Shown here: positions 20,387-31,567 of the stretch, piece after piece
Layout of the letters: every line of letters begins with the position of its first letter
Position numbering within the stretch: the first letter of the stretch is position 1
From: Pantoea rodasii
GTDB taxonomy: Bacteria; Pseudomonadota; Gammaproteobacteria; Enterobacterales; Enterobacteriaceae
NCBI RefSeq assembly: GCF_002095465.1
Contig: NZ_MLFP01000086.1
Span: forward strand, 62,001-126,000
Length of the DNA: 64,000 nt
Direction of reading: 5' to 3'
Notes under the pieces: generated by a model
What the model saw: the letters and a program-made list of their open reading frames with translations, nothing else
What the model was told of the DNA's origin: nothing
Databases searched by the model: none
Position numbers and translations under genes: made by a program

Positions 20387-21253
20387 ATGCATATCACGCT
20401 GCGTCAGATTGAAGTCTTTACCGAAGTACTAAAAAGCGGTTCCACTACCCAGGCCTCTCAGGTGCTGGCCCTGTCACAGTCGGCCGTCAGCGCCGCATTG
20501 GCCGACCTGGAAAGTCAGCTCGGGGTGCAATTGTTTGATCGTGTAGGGAAAAGGCTGGTGGTCAACGAGCATGGTCGTCTGCTCTATCCGCGCGCGGTCG
20601 GTTTGCTGGAGCAAGCGGGCGAGATTGAGCAATTATTCAAAGAGGATAATGGTGCAATCCGCTTGTTCGCCAGTAGCACCATCGGTAACTATCTGCTGCC
20701 GGGGATGATTGCCGCTTATCGTCGTGATTTCCCCACGCTGCCGCTCGAACTCAGCGTTGGTAATAGCCAGGATGCGATAAATGCGGTAGCGGATTTTCGC
20801 GTCGATATCGGGTTGATAGAAGGGCCGTGTCATGAGCCTGATATCGTCAGCGAGGCGTGGCTGGAAGATGAGCTGGTGGTGTTTGCTGCGCCAGATGCTG
20901 AGATTCTCAAACAGCCGATTACGCTGGCGTCGCTGGCGGCCGCGCCGTGGATCCTGCGTGAACGCGGTTCAGGCACGCGTGAAATTGTTGATTACCTGCT
21001 GCTGTCGCATCTGCCACAATTTCAACTCGGCATGGAGTTAGGCAACTCCGAAGCGATCAAACATGCAGTGCGACACGGCATGGGCATTAGCTGTTTATCA
21101 CGTCGTGTAATCGACGATCTGCTGGAAGCGGGCACGCTGGTTGAAGTGATTGTGCCGCTGCCACGCCTGACGCGCACCCTTTATCGCATCCATCATCGAC
21201 AGAAGCATTTGTCGAAAGCGTTAACCCGTTTTCTCTCCTATTGCCGCGAGTGA
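20387..21253 (+). CDS. yeiE: YeiE, LysR-type regulator
   Basis: The 288-residue LysR protein is very close to E. coli YeiE: the HTH region [42 protein letters not shown], then a periplasmic-fold effector domain with [14 protein letters not shown] and [20 protein letters not shown]. In E. coli it is linked to iron and lysine-related genes. It sits directly upstream of lysP here, as in E. coli, in the same orientation. Confidence 0.93.
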   Translation: MHITLRQIEVFTEVLKSGSTTQASQVLALSQSAVSAALADLESQLGVQLFDRVGKRLVVNEHGRLLYPRAVGLLEQAGEIEQLFKEDNGAIRLFASSTIGNYLLPGMIAAYRRDFPTLPLELSVGNSQDAINAVADFRVDIGLIEGPCHEPDIVSEAWLEDELVVFAAPDAEILKQPITLASLAAAPWILRERGSGTREIVDYLLLSHLPQFQLGMELGNSEAIKHAVRHGMGISCLSRRVIDDLLEAGTLVEVIVPLPRLTRTLYRIHHRQKHLSKALTRFLSYCRE

Positions 21254-21390
21254 TCGCGGCTTCTATTACGTGATTGGCTAATAATTTCGCGGCGATTATG
21301 AAGGTAACTAATAACCCGACGTGAATGCTATACAGCTTGGGGTTAGCTGCTACAATCGCGCCTTATTTTTATCCAGCATAGCGTTTACAC

Positions 21391-22857
21391 ATGCATAATG
21401 ACTCAAAAACAACACAACAACCTGGGCTGCGCCGTGAATTAAAAGCGCGCCATCTCACCATGATCGCCATTGGCGGTTCAATCGGCACTGGCCTGTTTGT
21501 CGCTTCAGGTGCCACCATTTCTCAGGCAGGCCCCGGCGGCGCATTACTCTCTTACGCGCTGATTGGCCTGATGGTTTACTTCCTGATGACCAGCCTCGGC
21601 GAACTGGCGGCATTTATGCCGGTCTCCGGCTCCTTCGCCACTTACGGCGCCAAATACGTTGAAGAAGGTTTCGGCTTCGCGCTGGGCTGGAACTACTGGT
21701 ACAACTGGGCGGTGACCATCGCCGTCGATCTGGTTGCCTCGCAGCTGGTGATGAACTATTGGTTTCCGGACACGCCCGGCTGGATCTGGAGTGCGCTGTT
21801 CCTCGGCCTGATGTTCCTGCTTAATTACATCTCCGTAAAAGGTTTTGGCGAAGCGGAATACTGGTTCTCGCTGATCAAAGTGGTGACGGTAGTCATCTTT
21901 ATTGTGGTCGGCGTGTTAATGATCACCGGCATCATGCGCGGCGCGGAAAATGCCGGCTGGCACAACTGGACCGTCGGTGATGCTCCGTTTGCCGGTGGCT
22001 TTGCGGCGATGATTGGCGTGGCGATGATTGTCGGCTTCTCATTCCAGGGCACGGAATTGATCGGTATCGCTGCGGGTGAATCACAGGATCCGGCGAAAAA
22101 CATTCCGCGCGCGGTGCGTCAGGTGTTCTGGCGTATCCTGCTGTTCTATATCTTCGCCATTCTGATTATCAGCCTGATCCTGCCGTACACCGATCCAAAG
22201 CTGCTGCACAACGATGTCACCGATATCGCCATCAGCCCGTTTACGCTGGTGTTCCAGAATGCCGGTTTACTGTCGGCGGCGGCGGTGATGAACGCGGTGA
22301 TCCTGACGGCCGTCCTGTCAGCGGGTAACTCCGGGATGTATGCGTCAACGCGTATGCTGTTTAACCTGGCGCGCGAAGGGAAAGCCCCACGTATTTTTGG
22401 CAAATTATCGAAAGGCGGTGTACCGCGTAACGCGCTGATTGCTACCACGGTAGTGGCGGGACTGTGCTTCCTCAGCTCAAAATTTGGCAACCAGGAAGTG
22501 TATCTGTGGCTGCTGAATACCTCGGGCATGACCGGCTTTATCGCCTGGCTCGGCATCGCGATCAGCCATTATCGCTTCCGTCGCGGTTACGTGTCGCAGG
22601 GGCTGGATTTAGCCGCGCTGCCTTACCGCTCTGGCTTCTTCCCGCTGGGACCGATATTTGCCTTTGTGCTGTGCCTGATTATTACCCTGGGCCAGAACTA
22701 TCAGGCATTCCTGGCGGACCGCATTGACTGGTATGGCGTTGCCGCCACTTACATCGGTATTCCACTGTTCCTGCTGATTTGGCTGGGTTATAAGCTGGCA
22801 CGCGGCTCACGCTTCGTGAAGTACAGCGAAATGGAATTCCCGACGTTTAAAGAGTAA
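21391..22857 (+). CDS. lysP: LysP, lysine-specific permease
   Basis: LysP imports lysine with protons and in E. coli also acts as co-sensor for CadC. The 488-residue APC family protein (E. coli 489) has 12 membrane segments, the first-helix motif GGSIGTGLFVASGATI, SFQGTELIGIAAGES in helix 6, and the conserved tail KYSEMEFPTFKE. A possible extended -10 (TGCTACAAT at 21348-21356) lies just upstream in the 137-bp leader. A strong terminator follows. Confidence 0.95.
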   Translation: MHNDSKTTQQPGLRRELKARHLTMIAIGGSIGTGLFVASGATISQAGPGGALLSYALIGLMVYFLMTSLGELAAFMPVSGSFATYGAKYVEEGFGFALGWNYWYNWAVTIAVDLVASQLVMNYWFPDTPGWIWSALFLGLMFLLNYISVKGFGEAEYWFSLIKVVTVVIFIVVGVLMITGIMRGAENAGWHNWTVGDAPFAGGFAAMIGVAMIVGFSFQGTELIGIAAGESQDPAKNIPRAVRQVFWRILLFYIFAILIISLILPYTDPKLLHNDVTDIAISPFTLVFQNAGLLSAAAVMNAVILTAVLSAGNSGMYASTRMLFNLAREGKAPRIFGKLSKGGVPRNALIATTVVAGLCFLSSKFGNQEVYLWLLNTSGMTGFIAWLGIAISHYRFRRGYVSQGLDLAALPYRSGFFPLGPIFAFVLCLIITLGQNYQAFLADRIDWYGVAATYIGIPLFLLIWLGYKLARGSRFVKYSEMEFPTFKE

Positions 22858-22880
22858 TGCGTTAAACGTGGATGATATAA

Positions 22881-22912
22881 CGCCGCTGCCTTTGGGTAGC
22901 GGCGTTTTTTTT
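22881..22912 (+). terminator. Terminator after lysP
   Basis: CGCCGCT at 22881-22887 pairs with AGCGGCG at 22898-22904, followed by eight T. It is a clear rho-independent terminator 24 bp after the lysP stop. Confidence 0.92.
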
Positions 22913-22959
22913 GGCAAAGATGAACCGCGTTACAACGTTATGGGCTTTGTCATACAGAT

Positions 22960-22978
22960 ATAATTGATAATTATTATC
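22960..22978. promoter_or_regulatory. Fur box upstream of the iron-type ABC permease
   Basis: GATAAT-T-ATTATC at 22966-22978 is a perfect palindrome, and with the preceding ATAATT it forms a 19-base Fur box close to the consensus GATAATGATAATCATTATC. It lies about 53 bp before the permease start at 23031, so the transporter is probably repressed when iron is plentiful. Confidence 0.8.
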
Positions 22979-23030
22979 ACCTGCACTATTGTGGCTGCCG
23001 TTATGATTTCGACAAGAAACAGGTAGAACA

Positions 23031-24108
23031 ATGCAGACCACGGATTCCGCGCTGCTGGCGGAAAATAACCGCGAAGCCGATACCATGACGCGATATCGTC
23101 AGGTATTACGTCAGCGCTTAATGCTGATTGGTGTACTGGTACTGGCGATTCTGGCGTCAGTGATTCTTGATTTCACCCTTGGCCCGGCCGGGCTATCCCT
23201 CGACACGCTATGGCAAACGCTCACCCATCCCGATGCGGTAGATGCGGGCACGCGCGTGATCGTCTGGGATATTCGTCTGCCGTATGCGCTGATGGCGGTG
23301 GTGGTCGGCTTCTCGCTGGGTCTGGCCGGTGCTGAGATGCAAACCATCCTCAATAACCCGCTGGCGAGTCCGTTTACGCTTGGCGTCTCTTCAGCGGCAG
23401 CCTTTGGCGCGGCGCTGGCGATTATTCTCGGTATCGGAATTCCCGGTGTGCCGGACCAGTGGTTTATCTCCGCTAACGCCTTTGTGTTTGCGCTGTTTGC
23501 GGCGCTGATGCTGGATGGCGTCACGCGCTGGACCAAAGTATCGACTTCAGGTGTGGTGCTGTTCGGCATCGCGCTGGTGTTCACCTTCAATGCACTGGTT
23601 TCCATGATGCAGTTCATCGCCAGCGAAGATACTCTGCAGGGCCTGGTGTTCTGGACCATGGGCAGCCTGGCGCGCGCTCGTGGGAAAAACTCGGCGTGCT
23701 CACGGCGCTTTCGCCATCCTGATTCCGTTCTCGATGCTGAGCAGCTGGAAACTGACCGCACTGCGCCTCGGTGAAGATCGCGCCGTGAGCTTTGGTATCG
23801 ACGTGCGTCGTCTGCGTCTCGCAACGCTGCTGCGTATCAGTATTCTCTCCGCGCTGGCGGTAGCCTTTGTTGGGCCGATTGGTTTTATCGGTCTGGTCGC
23901 ACCGCATATTGCCCGCATGATGTTTGGTGAAGATCACCGCTACTATCTGCCAGCCAGTGCACTGGTCGGTGCGCTGGTGCTGTCACTGGCCTCAGTAGCG
24001 TCGAAGAACCTGATTCCAGGCGTGATCATTCCAGTTGGTATTGTGACCTCGCTGGTTGGCGTGCCGTTCTTCCTGAGTATTATTCTGCGTCATCGGGGGA
24101 CGGTGTAA
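23031..24108 (+). CDS. FecCD-family iron/siderophore ABC permease, frameshifted as read
   Basis: This is an inner-membrane permease of the FecCD/BtuC type. Conserved segments are IRLPYALMAVVVGFSLGLAG, AEMQTILNNPLASPFTLGVS, and after the breaks FVGPIGFIGLVAPHIARMM and GVIIPVGIVTSLVGVPFFL. Two one-base deficits interrupt the frame: at about 23678 (after GSLARA; next should be W-EKLGVLTAL) and in the T run 23709-23711 (then FAILIPFSMLSSWK). With both repaired it has 359 residues, normal for the family. The stop overlaps the next ATG (TAATG). No binding-protein gene is adjacent, and the Fur box suggests iron control. The substrate is not shown by the sequence. Confidence 0.85.
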
Positions 24109-24895
24109 TGGAACAGGGATTGCGTCTCAGCCATTTCTACGCCGGTTATCCGAAGCGTAAAGTCATTGAAGATCTCAACGTCCCGGCACTGCCGCGCGGC
24201 AAAATCACTGTGTTGCTGGGACCCAACGGCTGCGGGAAATCGACGCTGCTGCGTGCGCTGGCCGGTCTGAACAAAGGGCAGGGCGAGCTGTGGCTGAATG
24301 GCGAAGAGTTAATGACCCAGCCGTTTGCGCGTCGTGCTCAGCGCGTGGTTTATCTGCCGCAAAGCTTACCCGCTGGAGTGCATCTGCACGTGCTGGAATC
24401 GATCATTGTCGCGCAGCGTGCCTCCGGTGGTTTGCACAGCGCGTCGAGCGAAGCCGAGATCATGCATCTGCTGGAACAGCTGGGCATTGCCCATCTGGCG
24501 ATGCGCTATCTGGATCAGCTGTCCGGCGGTCAGAAACAGCTGGTGGGCTTAGCCCAATCGCTGATTCGTCGTCCCGAACTGCTGTTGCTGGATGAACCGC
24601 TGAGCGCGCTCGATCTTAACTACCAGTTCCACGTGATGGATCTGGTACGTCGTGAAACTCGCCTGCGTAATATCGTTACGGTGGTGGTGGTGCATGATAT
24701 CAATATCGCACTGCGTCATGCCGACCATGCATTAATGCTGAAAGAAGGCACCTTACTTGCTGACGGCGAGCATCTCAGGTGATTACGTCGGATACATTGG
24801 CGCAGGTATATGGTGTGCGCGGGCGTATTGAACATTGCTCGCAGGGGATGCCGCAGGTGATGATCGATGGGCTGGTGGCGGAGTCGCTGGTTTAA
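24108..24895 (+). CDS. FecE/BtuD-type ABC ATPase for iron-siderophore uptake, frameshifted near the end
   Basis: The cytoplasmic ATPase partner of the preceding permease. Walker A is LGPNGCGKSTLLRALAG, the signature is LSGGQKQLVGLAQSL, Walker B is LLLLDEPLSALD and the switch His is in VVVHDINIALRHAD. The frame as read stops after ADGEHLR at 24782. One added base near 24773-24777 continues as VITSDTLAQVYGVRGRIEHC to the stop at 24893-24895, the usual end of this family, giving 262 residues. It overlaps the permease stop and closes the two-gene unit. Confidence 0.87.
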
Positions 24896-25248
24896 CCGCC
24901 GGATAAGACGCTAAGGCTCAATCTGGCCTTCACTATCGTGCCCTTTTGAACAAAACTCACTGAAGCTTCAGAGCAGGCGGGTGACGTTCAGGGGCGGGCA
25001 ATCCGCAGCGCTGAACGTAATGAGTCTGCCAGGAGAGCACGCATGGATGCGGGCGAAAGGCGGGGCGGCACACGATGTGCCATCCCCGCCGTTCCGTCAG
25101 GCAGACGAATGAAGTGAAGGTACCGCGCAGCGGCGCGAGGACCGCCCGCCCCTGAACGGCACCAGACTGCGTTATCATCCGTCAGCTTAACTGACGATCA
25201 TTACGCACCTGGTGCGCCCTTACTGTTATCTACATCAATTAACGTGAG
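24896..25248. other. 353-bp intergenic region with structured repeat copy A
   Basis: No gene is seen. About half of the space is one copy of the structured repeat described separately (24985-25158), followed by a single tail unit with GGCACCAGAC. The rest separates the ABC ATPase from the convergent fghA end. Confidence 0.6.
24985..25158 (+). repeat. Structured repeat, copy A
   Basis: A 15-bp perfect closing stem pairs 24985-24999 (CGTTCAGGGGCGGGC) with 25144-25158. Inside are CGCATGGATGCG (25040-25051), a long hairpin GGCGGGG...CCCCGCC (25059-25065/25084-25090) capped by GGCACA-CGA-TGTGCC, and the conserved 3' block GGTACCGCGCAGCGGCGCGA (25119 onward). The core is clearly homologous to copy B at 37234-37410, but the closing stem differs in sequence. 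Similar GC-rich palindromic repeats are common in enterobacterial intergenic DNA; I cannot assign a family name. Confidence 0.8.
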
Positions 25249-26091
25249 CTACACCAACAGATGCTTCGCGTGGAACCGCAGATGGTCCTCGACAAAGCTG
25301 GCGATAAAGAAGTAGCTGTGGTCGTAACCCGGCTGGACACGCAGCTCCAGCGGGAAACCTCGTTCACGTGCCACTGCTTCCAGGCGATCCGGACGCAGCT
25401 GATCGGCGAGGAACTGATCGCTATCCCCCTGATCGATCAGAATCGGCAAGCGATGCTCCACGTCCTGCATCAGCAGGCAGCTGTCCCACTCGCGCCAGGT
25501 TTGGCGATCTTCTCCCAGATAAGCGGTGAACGCTTTTTGTCCCCACGGCACTTCCGCAGGATTCACGATCGGCGCAAACGCTGACGCCGAGGCAAAACGT
25601 CCACCGAGTCGCAGCGCCAGGACCAGCGCGCCATGTCCGCCCATTGAATGGCCCATCACCGACTGACGATCGCTCACTTTGAAGTTGTCCGCCACCAGGG
25701 CCGGCAACTCCTCGCTGAGATAAGCGAACATACGATAGTGCGCCGCCCAGGGCTGCTGCGTGGCGTTGAGGTAAAAACCTGCGCCCTGACCAAGATCGTA
25801 ACCGCTGTCGTTGGCCACTTCGTCGCCGCGCGGGCTGGTGTCCGGCATAATCAGCACCAGACCCAGCTCAGCGGCAACGCGCTGCGCACCGGCTTTGGTG
25901 GTGAAGTTCTCATCGCTACAGGTCAGCCCGGCGAGAAACCACACCACCGGCGGCGGCGTGTCATCCTGCGGTGGCGGCAAGAAAATGCTGAAGGTCATCG
26001 GGCAGTTCAGCACCGCCGACTGATGACGCCAGCGCTGCTGCCAGCCGCCGAAGATACGATGTTCTTCCAGCAGTTCCAGAGTGGATGCCAT
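25249..26091 (-). CDS. fghA: FghA, S-formylglutathione hydrolase
   Basis: FghA hydrolyses S-formylglutathione to formate and glutathione, the second step of glutathione-dependent formaldehyde removal. The 280-residue esterase D family protein has the nucleophile Ser in [11 protein letters not shown], the oxyanion region [13 protein letters not shown], and the catalytic Asp and His in DQGDSDQFL and [11 protein letters not shown]. coli has YeiG and FrmB of this type. It starts 11 bp after adhC on the same strand, so the two enzymes form one operon. Confidence 0.94.
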   Translation of the reverse strand: MASTLELLEEHRIFGGWQQRWRHQSAVLNCPMTFSIFLPPPQDDTPPPVVWFLAGLTCSDENFTTKAGAQRVAAELGLVLIMPDTSPRGDEVANDSGYDLGQGAGFYLNATQQPWAAHYRMFAYLSEELPALVADNFKVSDRQSVMGHSMGGHGALVLALRLGGRFASASAFAPIVNPAEVPWGQKAFTAYLGEDRQTWREWDSCLLMQDVEHRLPILIDQGDSDQFLADQLRPDRLEAVARERGFPLELRVQPGYDHSYFFIASFVEDHLRFHAKHLLV

Positions 26092-26102
26092 AACGCCTCC
26101 TT

Positions 26103-27266
<1,164 letters not shown>

Positions 27267-27276
27267 TCAAAAAAGC

Positions 27277-28188
27277 TCACTCAGCGGCTTGCAGGGGATG
27301 CAGCAACTCATCGTTAAGTGGGCGGTCGTCAAACATTTCAATAATCAAATATTTCAGTGCTTCCACGTTTGGCGTGAAAGCATCGCGGCGCCACATCAGC
27401 CAGGTGGCCGTGTCGCGGTATGCCGGGGGTAAGGTATGTTCCTGCACGCGCGCGGCGCCCGGCATTTGCGTCAGTACTGAGGCCGGAATCATCGCTACGC
27501 CCGCGCCGCCTGCCACGCACGCCACCATCGCGTGATAAGACTGAATCTCCATCACGCTTTTGGGCGAGGTCTGGCTTTCGCGATACCAGGACTCGAGCTT
27601 GGTGCGGTAGGAACAGCTGTTGCCAAAAGCAAACAGCGTGTCGTTCTGGGTATCACGCGCGTTGTGAATCGGTCCGTGATCAAGGCTGGTGATTAGCACC
27701 ATCTCTTCACGGAAGGCGATACAGCCGTTGAGATCGTCATGGCTTGCCGGGCCATCGACCAGCGCGGCCGCCAGCGTGCCCGCGCGCACCTTATCGATGA
27801 TATCGCCAGACGTGCCGGTCACCAGCGATAGCGCCACAGTGGGAAATCGTTGATGATAGGCAGCCAGCAAACCCGGCAGGCGCGTGGCGGCGGTGCTCTC
27901 CATCGAACCAAAGGCGAAATTACCGCCCGGTTCACCGGCGCGCGCCATGTTCAGCGCCTCATCGCTCAGGCTGAGGATGCGCTGGGCATAATTCAGGAAA
28001 TTGTGCCCCATTGGCGACAGACGAATGCGCTGCTTCTCACGGATAAACAGATCAACGCCGATTTCTTCTTCCAACTGGCGCAGACGCGTTGTGAGATTGG
28101 AGGGCACGCGATGCAGAAGTTCTGCGGCGCGCGCCAGCGAACCGGTCTCGGCCACAGAACAGAACATGCGGAGCTGTACTAAATCCAT
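27277..28188 (-). CDS. LysR-type transcriptional regulator
   Basis: The 303-residue protein has a LysR winged HTH (MDLVQLRMFCSVAETGSLAR, AAELLHRVPSNLTTRLRQLE) and a substrate-binding domain with FAFGSMESTAATRLPGLLAA and a C-terminal GGAGVAMIPASVL. It resembles the PtrR/YneJ branch but I cannot name the orthologue. It is divergent from an MFS exporter gene (104-bp gap containing TCACTTTTCGTGA at about 28222-28234) and lies 49 bp upstream of frmA on the same strand. Control of the exporter is the usual arrangement and is inferred. Confidence 0.85.
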   Translation of the reverse strand: MDLVQLRMFCSVAETGSLARAAELLHRVPSNLTTRLRQLEEEIGVDLFIREKQRIRLSPMGHNFLNYAQRILSLSDEALNMARAGEPGGNFAFGSMESTAATRLPGLLAAYHQRFPTVALSLVTGTSGDIIDKVRAGTLAAALVDGPASHDDLNGCIAFREEMVLITSLDHGPIHNARDTQNDTLFAFGNSCSYRTKLESWYRESQTSPKSVMEIQSYHAMVACVAGGAGVAMIPASVLTQMPGAARVQEHTLPPAYRDTATWLMWRRDAFTPNVEALKYLIIEMFDDRPLNDELLHPLQAAE

Positions 28189-28292
28189 ATTCTCTTTCCG
28201 TAAACAACTTGGTTAGTATTATTCACTTTTCGTGAGTCTAAACGTCATGCATGCTGATGACAAGTGCTAATAGAATCTTAACTGGAGTTGAA

Positions 28293-29423
28293 ATGGCGTT
28301 TCGTGTCGCGTTGAGCGCGTTTTTAAGTTTAGTGGTTGCGATGGGGATTGGGCGGTTTGCTTTCACGCCGCAGGTCCCGTTGATGATCCAGGACCACCAA
28401 TTAACCTTGACCAGTGCCAGTTTAGTCGCTGCGCTCAACTATTTAGGTTATCTGTGTGGATCCTTTGATGCCATGCGCGCACGAAAGGGCGTGGAGTGGC
28501 GTTTGCAGCTGGGCGTTTGGGGTGCGGTCGTGTTAACGCTGCTCTCAGCCTGCGTCAGTGGACCGTGGCTGCACGGATTGATCCGCTTCGTGATTGGCGG
28601 TGCCAGCGGCTGGGCCATGGTGTTGATTGCGGCATGGAGCAATGAACAGCTGCTGCATCATGGACGTCCTGGACTCTCGGCGGCGGTGTTTGCCGGGCCC
28701 GGCACCGGTATTTTCATCAGCGGTATGCTAGCGGTTGTGCTGCATGCCAGCGGTGCCAGTGCGGCATTGGGCTGGGCGGCTTATGGTTTACTGGCGTTGA
28801 TCTTCATCGCTGCCATTGCGCGCTTTTTACCGCGCAGCGGGCAGTTACATCGTCCCGATCAAGCCCCTGCGCCGCTGGTGCTCAACGGTAACCTGAAACG
28901 CCTGGTGCTGAGCTACAGCCTCGCCGGTTTTGGTTACATTCTGCCTGCCACCTTTTTGTCTCAAATGACAGCCGCGCGTTTCCCGGACAGTGCGCTGGCA
29001 CAGTTTGTCTGGCCGGTGTTTGGCGGTGCGGCGGTGATCGGTATTGTGCTCGGTATTTTGACGCGGCACTGGGGCAGCAGCCATGCGCGGCTGGCAGTGG
29101 TGCTCTGGGCGCAGGCTTTGGGCGTGATTTCGGCGATCGTTTTGCCGGGGCTGGATGGGCTGTTGATCAGCGCGCTGTTAGTGGGCGGCGGATTCTTATG
29201 TGTGGTGCAGCTGACCTTGCAATATGGTCGTGAACTGGCGCCGCATCACGCGCGCTACCTGGCCGGATTGCTGACCACCGGTTACGCGGTTGGGCAGCTG
29301 GGCGGTCCGCTGCTGTCGTGGATTTCCAGCCTGTTATGGCATCGTCTTGATCCTGCCTTATGGGTGGCTGGCGGGGCGTTGATTTTGGCGGGCTTGCTGG
29401 TGCTACGCCGTTCGACACCATGA
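28293..29423 (+). CDS. YbfB/YjiJ-family MFS transporter
   Basis: The 376-residue membrane protein has about 12 hydrophobic segments and the family N-terminus LVVAMGIGRFAFTPQVPLM, then ALNYLGYLCGSFDAM and GAGY-type segments such as SLAGFGYILPATFLSQ and LTTGYAVGQLGGPLLSW. It matches E. coli YjiJ in type. The substrate is unknown. The ATG at 28293 is chosen because TGGAG at 28283-28287 is well placed; the open frame to 28251 lacks one. It is divergent from a LysR gene. Confidence 0.85.
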   Translation: MAFRVALSAFLSLVVAMGIGRFAFTPQVPLMIQDHQLTLTSASLVAALNYLGYLCGSFDAMRARKGVEWRLQLGVWGAVVLTLLSACVSGPWLHGLIRFVIGGASGWAMVLIAAWSNEQLLHHGRPGLSAAVFAGPGTGIFISGMLAVVLHASGASAALGWAAYGLLALIFIAAIARFLPRSGQLHRPDQAPAPLVLNGNLKRLVLSYSLAGFGYILPATFLSQMTAARFPDSALAQFVWPVFGGAAVIGIVLGILTRHWGSSHARLAVVLWAQALGVISAIVLPGLDGLLISALLVGGGFLCVVQLTLQYGRELAPHHARYLAGLLTTGYAVGQLGGPLLSWISSLLWHRLDPALWVAGGALILAGLLVLRRSTP

Positions 29424-29548
29424 AAAGCTTTCATCTCCGATTGGATTGATTGCTGGATTACGCGCGCGTTGTGTTTCACAATACGCGCTCAGAATTTCCC
29501 CCGCAGGCGACGATCTGCGGGCGCATCACCTGCCGGAGAAAGAGTACG

Positions 29549-30214
29549 ATGAGCACCTTAAGTCAGGAAGCCGCCCTGGTTCACGAAGCGCTGCTGGCGC
29601 GTGGCCTGGAAACGCCGTTACGCGCCCCGGTGCGCGAGATGGATGACGAAACCCGCAAGCATGAAATTGCTGGTCATATGACGCAAATCATGCAGCTGCT
29701 GAATCTGGATCTGGAAGATGACAGCCTGATGGAGACCCCGCACCGCATCGCCAAGATGTATGTGGATGAAATCTTCTCAGGTCTTGATTACGCTAACTTC
29801 CCGAAAATCACCGTCATCGAAAACAAGATGAAGGTTGATGAGATGGTTACCGTGCGCGATATCACGCTGACCAGCACCTGTGAGCACCATTTCGTGATCA
29901 TCGACGGTAAAGCGACCGTGGCTTATATCCCGAAAGAGAAGGTGATTGGCCTGTCGAAAATCAACCGCATCGTGCAGTTCTTTGCCCAGCGTCCACAGGT
30001 ACAAGAGCGCTTAACCCAGCAAGTGCTGGTGGCACTGCAAACGCTGTTGGGCACCAACAATGTAGCGGTATCGATTGATGCGGTGCATTACTGCGTGAAA
30101 GCGCGTGGCGTGAAAGATGCCACCAGCGCCACTACCACCACATCTCTGGGTGGTCTGTTCAAATCCAGCCAGAACACGCGCCAGGAGTTTTTGCGCGCGG
30201 TACGTCACAGCTAA
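29549..30214 (+). CDS. folE: FolE, GTP cyclohydrolase I
   Basis: FolE makes dihydroneopterin triphosphate from GTP, the first step of folate synthesis. The 221-residue protein is close to E. coli FolE (222): [20 protein letters not shown], zinc ligands in TSTCEHHF and [29 protein letters not shown], and the ending [16 protein letters not shown]. The ATG at 29549 ([15 protein letters not shown]) follows GGAGAAAGAG; the frame upstream to 29450 is an extension without homology. yeiB follows, as in E. coli. Confidence 0.97.
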   Translation: MSTLSQEAALVHEALLARGLETPLRAPVREMDDETRKHEIAGHMTQIMQLLNLDLEDDSLMETPHRIAKMYVDEIFSGLDYANFPKITVIENKMKVDEMVTVRDITLTSTCEHHFVIIDGKATVAYIPKEKVIGLSKINRIVQFFAQRPQVQERLTQQVLVALQTLLGTNNVAVSIDAVHYCVKARGVKDATSATTTTSLGGLFKSSQNTRQEFLRAVRHS

Positions 30215-30220
30215 TTCTTT

Positions 30221-30246
30221 GGGCGGCAGATCGCCGCCCGTTTTCT
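30221..30246 (+). terminator. Terminator between folE and yeiB
   Basis: GGGCGGC at 30221-30227, loop AGATC, GCCGCCC at 30233-30239, then G and TTTT. It would end or reduce transcription before yeiB, 6 bp after the folE stop. Confidence 0.8.
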
Positions 30247-30265
30247 CTTTCCGTCAGGTCATTCG

Positions 30266-31426
30266 ATGCAACGCTATCTTGCGCTGGATTTCATTCGTGG
30301 TTGCGCCATCCTCGGCATTCTGTTGCTCAATATTGTCGGTTTTGGCTTGCCCTCGGCGGCTTACCTCAATCCGGCATGGCAGGGCGATATCTCGCTTTCT
30401 GATGCCTGGACCTGGGCGATCATGGATGGCCTGGCGCAGCTGAAATTCCTCACGCTGTTTGCGCTGTTGTTCGGAGCCGGGCTTTATCTGCAAACTCCGC
30501 GTGGCAGTCGCTGGATGTCGGCGCGTTTAACCCTGCTGGTTTTGCTGGGCTTCATACATGGCCTCTTCTTTTGGGAAGGGGATATCCTGCTGGATTACGG
30601 CCTGATTGGGCTGATCATCTGGCGCATGCTGCGTGAAGTCCCCTCGGAAAAAGCCTTGCTGCAAACCGGTGCGCTGCTGTACCTGATTGGCTGCGGCGTG
30701 CTGCTGGTGTTCTGGGGAATTTCCAGTCCGGAGCCCGGCCGTTCGTGGCTGCCGGGCGCGGCAGATCTTGAGTATGAAAGTTACTGGAAGCTGGTGGGCG
30801 GTGCGGAAGCGATCCAGAATCGCCTCGATCATCTTTCATCCGGTCTGATGGCGCTGGCGTCGCAATATGGCTGGCAGCTGGCGGGATTGATGCTCATTGG
30901 TGCGGCGCTGATGCGCAGCGGCTGGTTGAAAGGTGAGTTTAGCGTGCAGCATTATCGCCGTTCCGCTGCCTTGTTGCTGACCATCGGTTGGCTGATCGCC
31001 ATTCCGGGTATTGTGGCGCAGTGGCTGCTGGGCTGGGAATTCCGTTGGAGCGGATTCTTCCTGCAACTACCGCGCGATCTGGCCAGTCCATTTATCAGTC
31101 TCGGTTACGCTGCGTTGTGCTTTGGCTTTTGGCCGCAAATCGGTGAAACACGTTTCAGCTATGCCTTGCAATGCGTCGGTCGTATGGCGTTGAGCAACTA
31201 CCTGTTACAGACCCTGATCTGCACCACGCTGTTCTATCGCTTTAACCTGTTTATGAAATTTGACCGCCTGCATCTGCTGGCCTTTGTGCCGGCTATCTGG
31301 TTGGTTAATATCCTGTTTTCCGTGCTCTGGTTGCGCTTCTTCCCTCAGGGGCCGCTGGAGTGGATTTGGCGTCAGCTCACCCGCCTTGCCGCAGGGAAAC
31401 CAGACAAAACCACCCCGCGCAGATAA
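30266..31426 (+). CDS. yeiB: YeiB, DUF418 membrane protein
   Basis: The 386-residue inner-membrane protein (E. coli 385) starts RYLALDFIRGCAILGILLLN and has about nine to ten hydrophobic segments. The C-terminal DUF418 domain shows GRMALSNYLLQTLICTTLFY and GPLEWIWRQLT. Function is unknown. It follows folE across a terminator-like hairpin, and precedes galS on the same strand. Confidence 0.93.
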   Translation: MQRYLALDFIRGCAILGILLLNIVGFGLPSAAYLNPAWQGDISLSDAWTWAIMDGLAQLKFLTLFALLFGAGLYLQTPRGSRWMSARLTLLVLLGFIHGLFFWEGDILLDYGLIGLIIWRMLREVPSEKALLQTGALLYLIGCGVLLVFWGISSPEPGRSWLPGAADLEYESYWKLVGGAEAIQNRLDHLSSGLMALASQYGWQLAGLMLIGAALMRSGWLKGEFSVQHYRRSAALLLTIGWLIAIPGIVAQWLLGWEFRWSGFFLQLPRDLASPFISLGYAALCFGFWPQIGETRFSYALQCVGRMALSNYLLQTLICTTLFYRFNLFMKFDRLHLLAFVPAIWLVNILFSVLWLRFFPQGPLEWIWRQLTRLAAGKPDKTTPRR

Positions 31427-31456
31427 TGATGTTCATCACAAAGGTTGCAGATTTGT

Positions 31457-31472
31457 ATGTAACCGTTTTCAT
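31457..31472. promoter_or_regulatory. GalR/GalS operator upstream of galS
   Basis: ATGTAACCGTTTTCAT fits the gal operator GTGTAANCGNTTNCAC at nearly every defined position. It lies about 95 bp before galS, consistent with autoregulation by GalS. Confidence 0.75.
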
Positions 31473-31475
31473 CCG

Positions 31476-31491
31476 TGTGACGTGATTCACG
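31476..31491. promoter_or_regulatory. CRP site upstream of galS
   Basis: TGTGA-CGTGAT-TCACG differs from the CRP consensus TGTGA-N6-TCACA only in the last base. It is next to the GalS operator, as expected for a cAMP-dependent galS promoter. Confidence 0.75.
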
Positions 31492-31567
31492 CAGCTAAAC
31501 AAAATGCCCTGACAGAATAGCGCCGTTGCGCGCCTGTCGCGCATTTTCTCCTCTGTGGAACAGCTGC

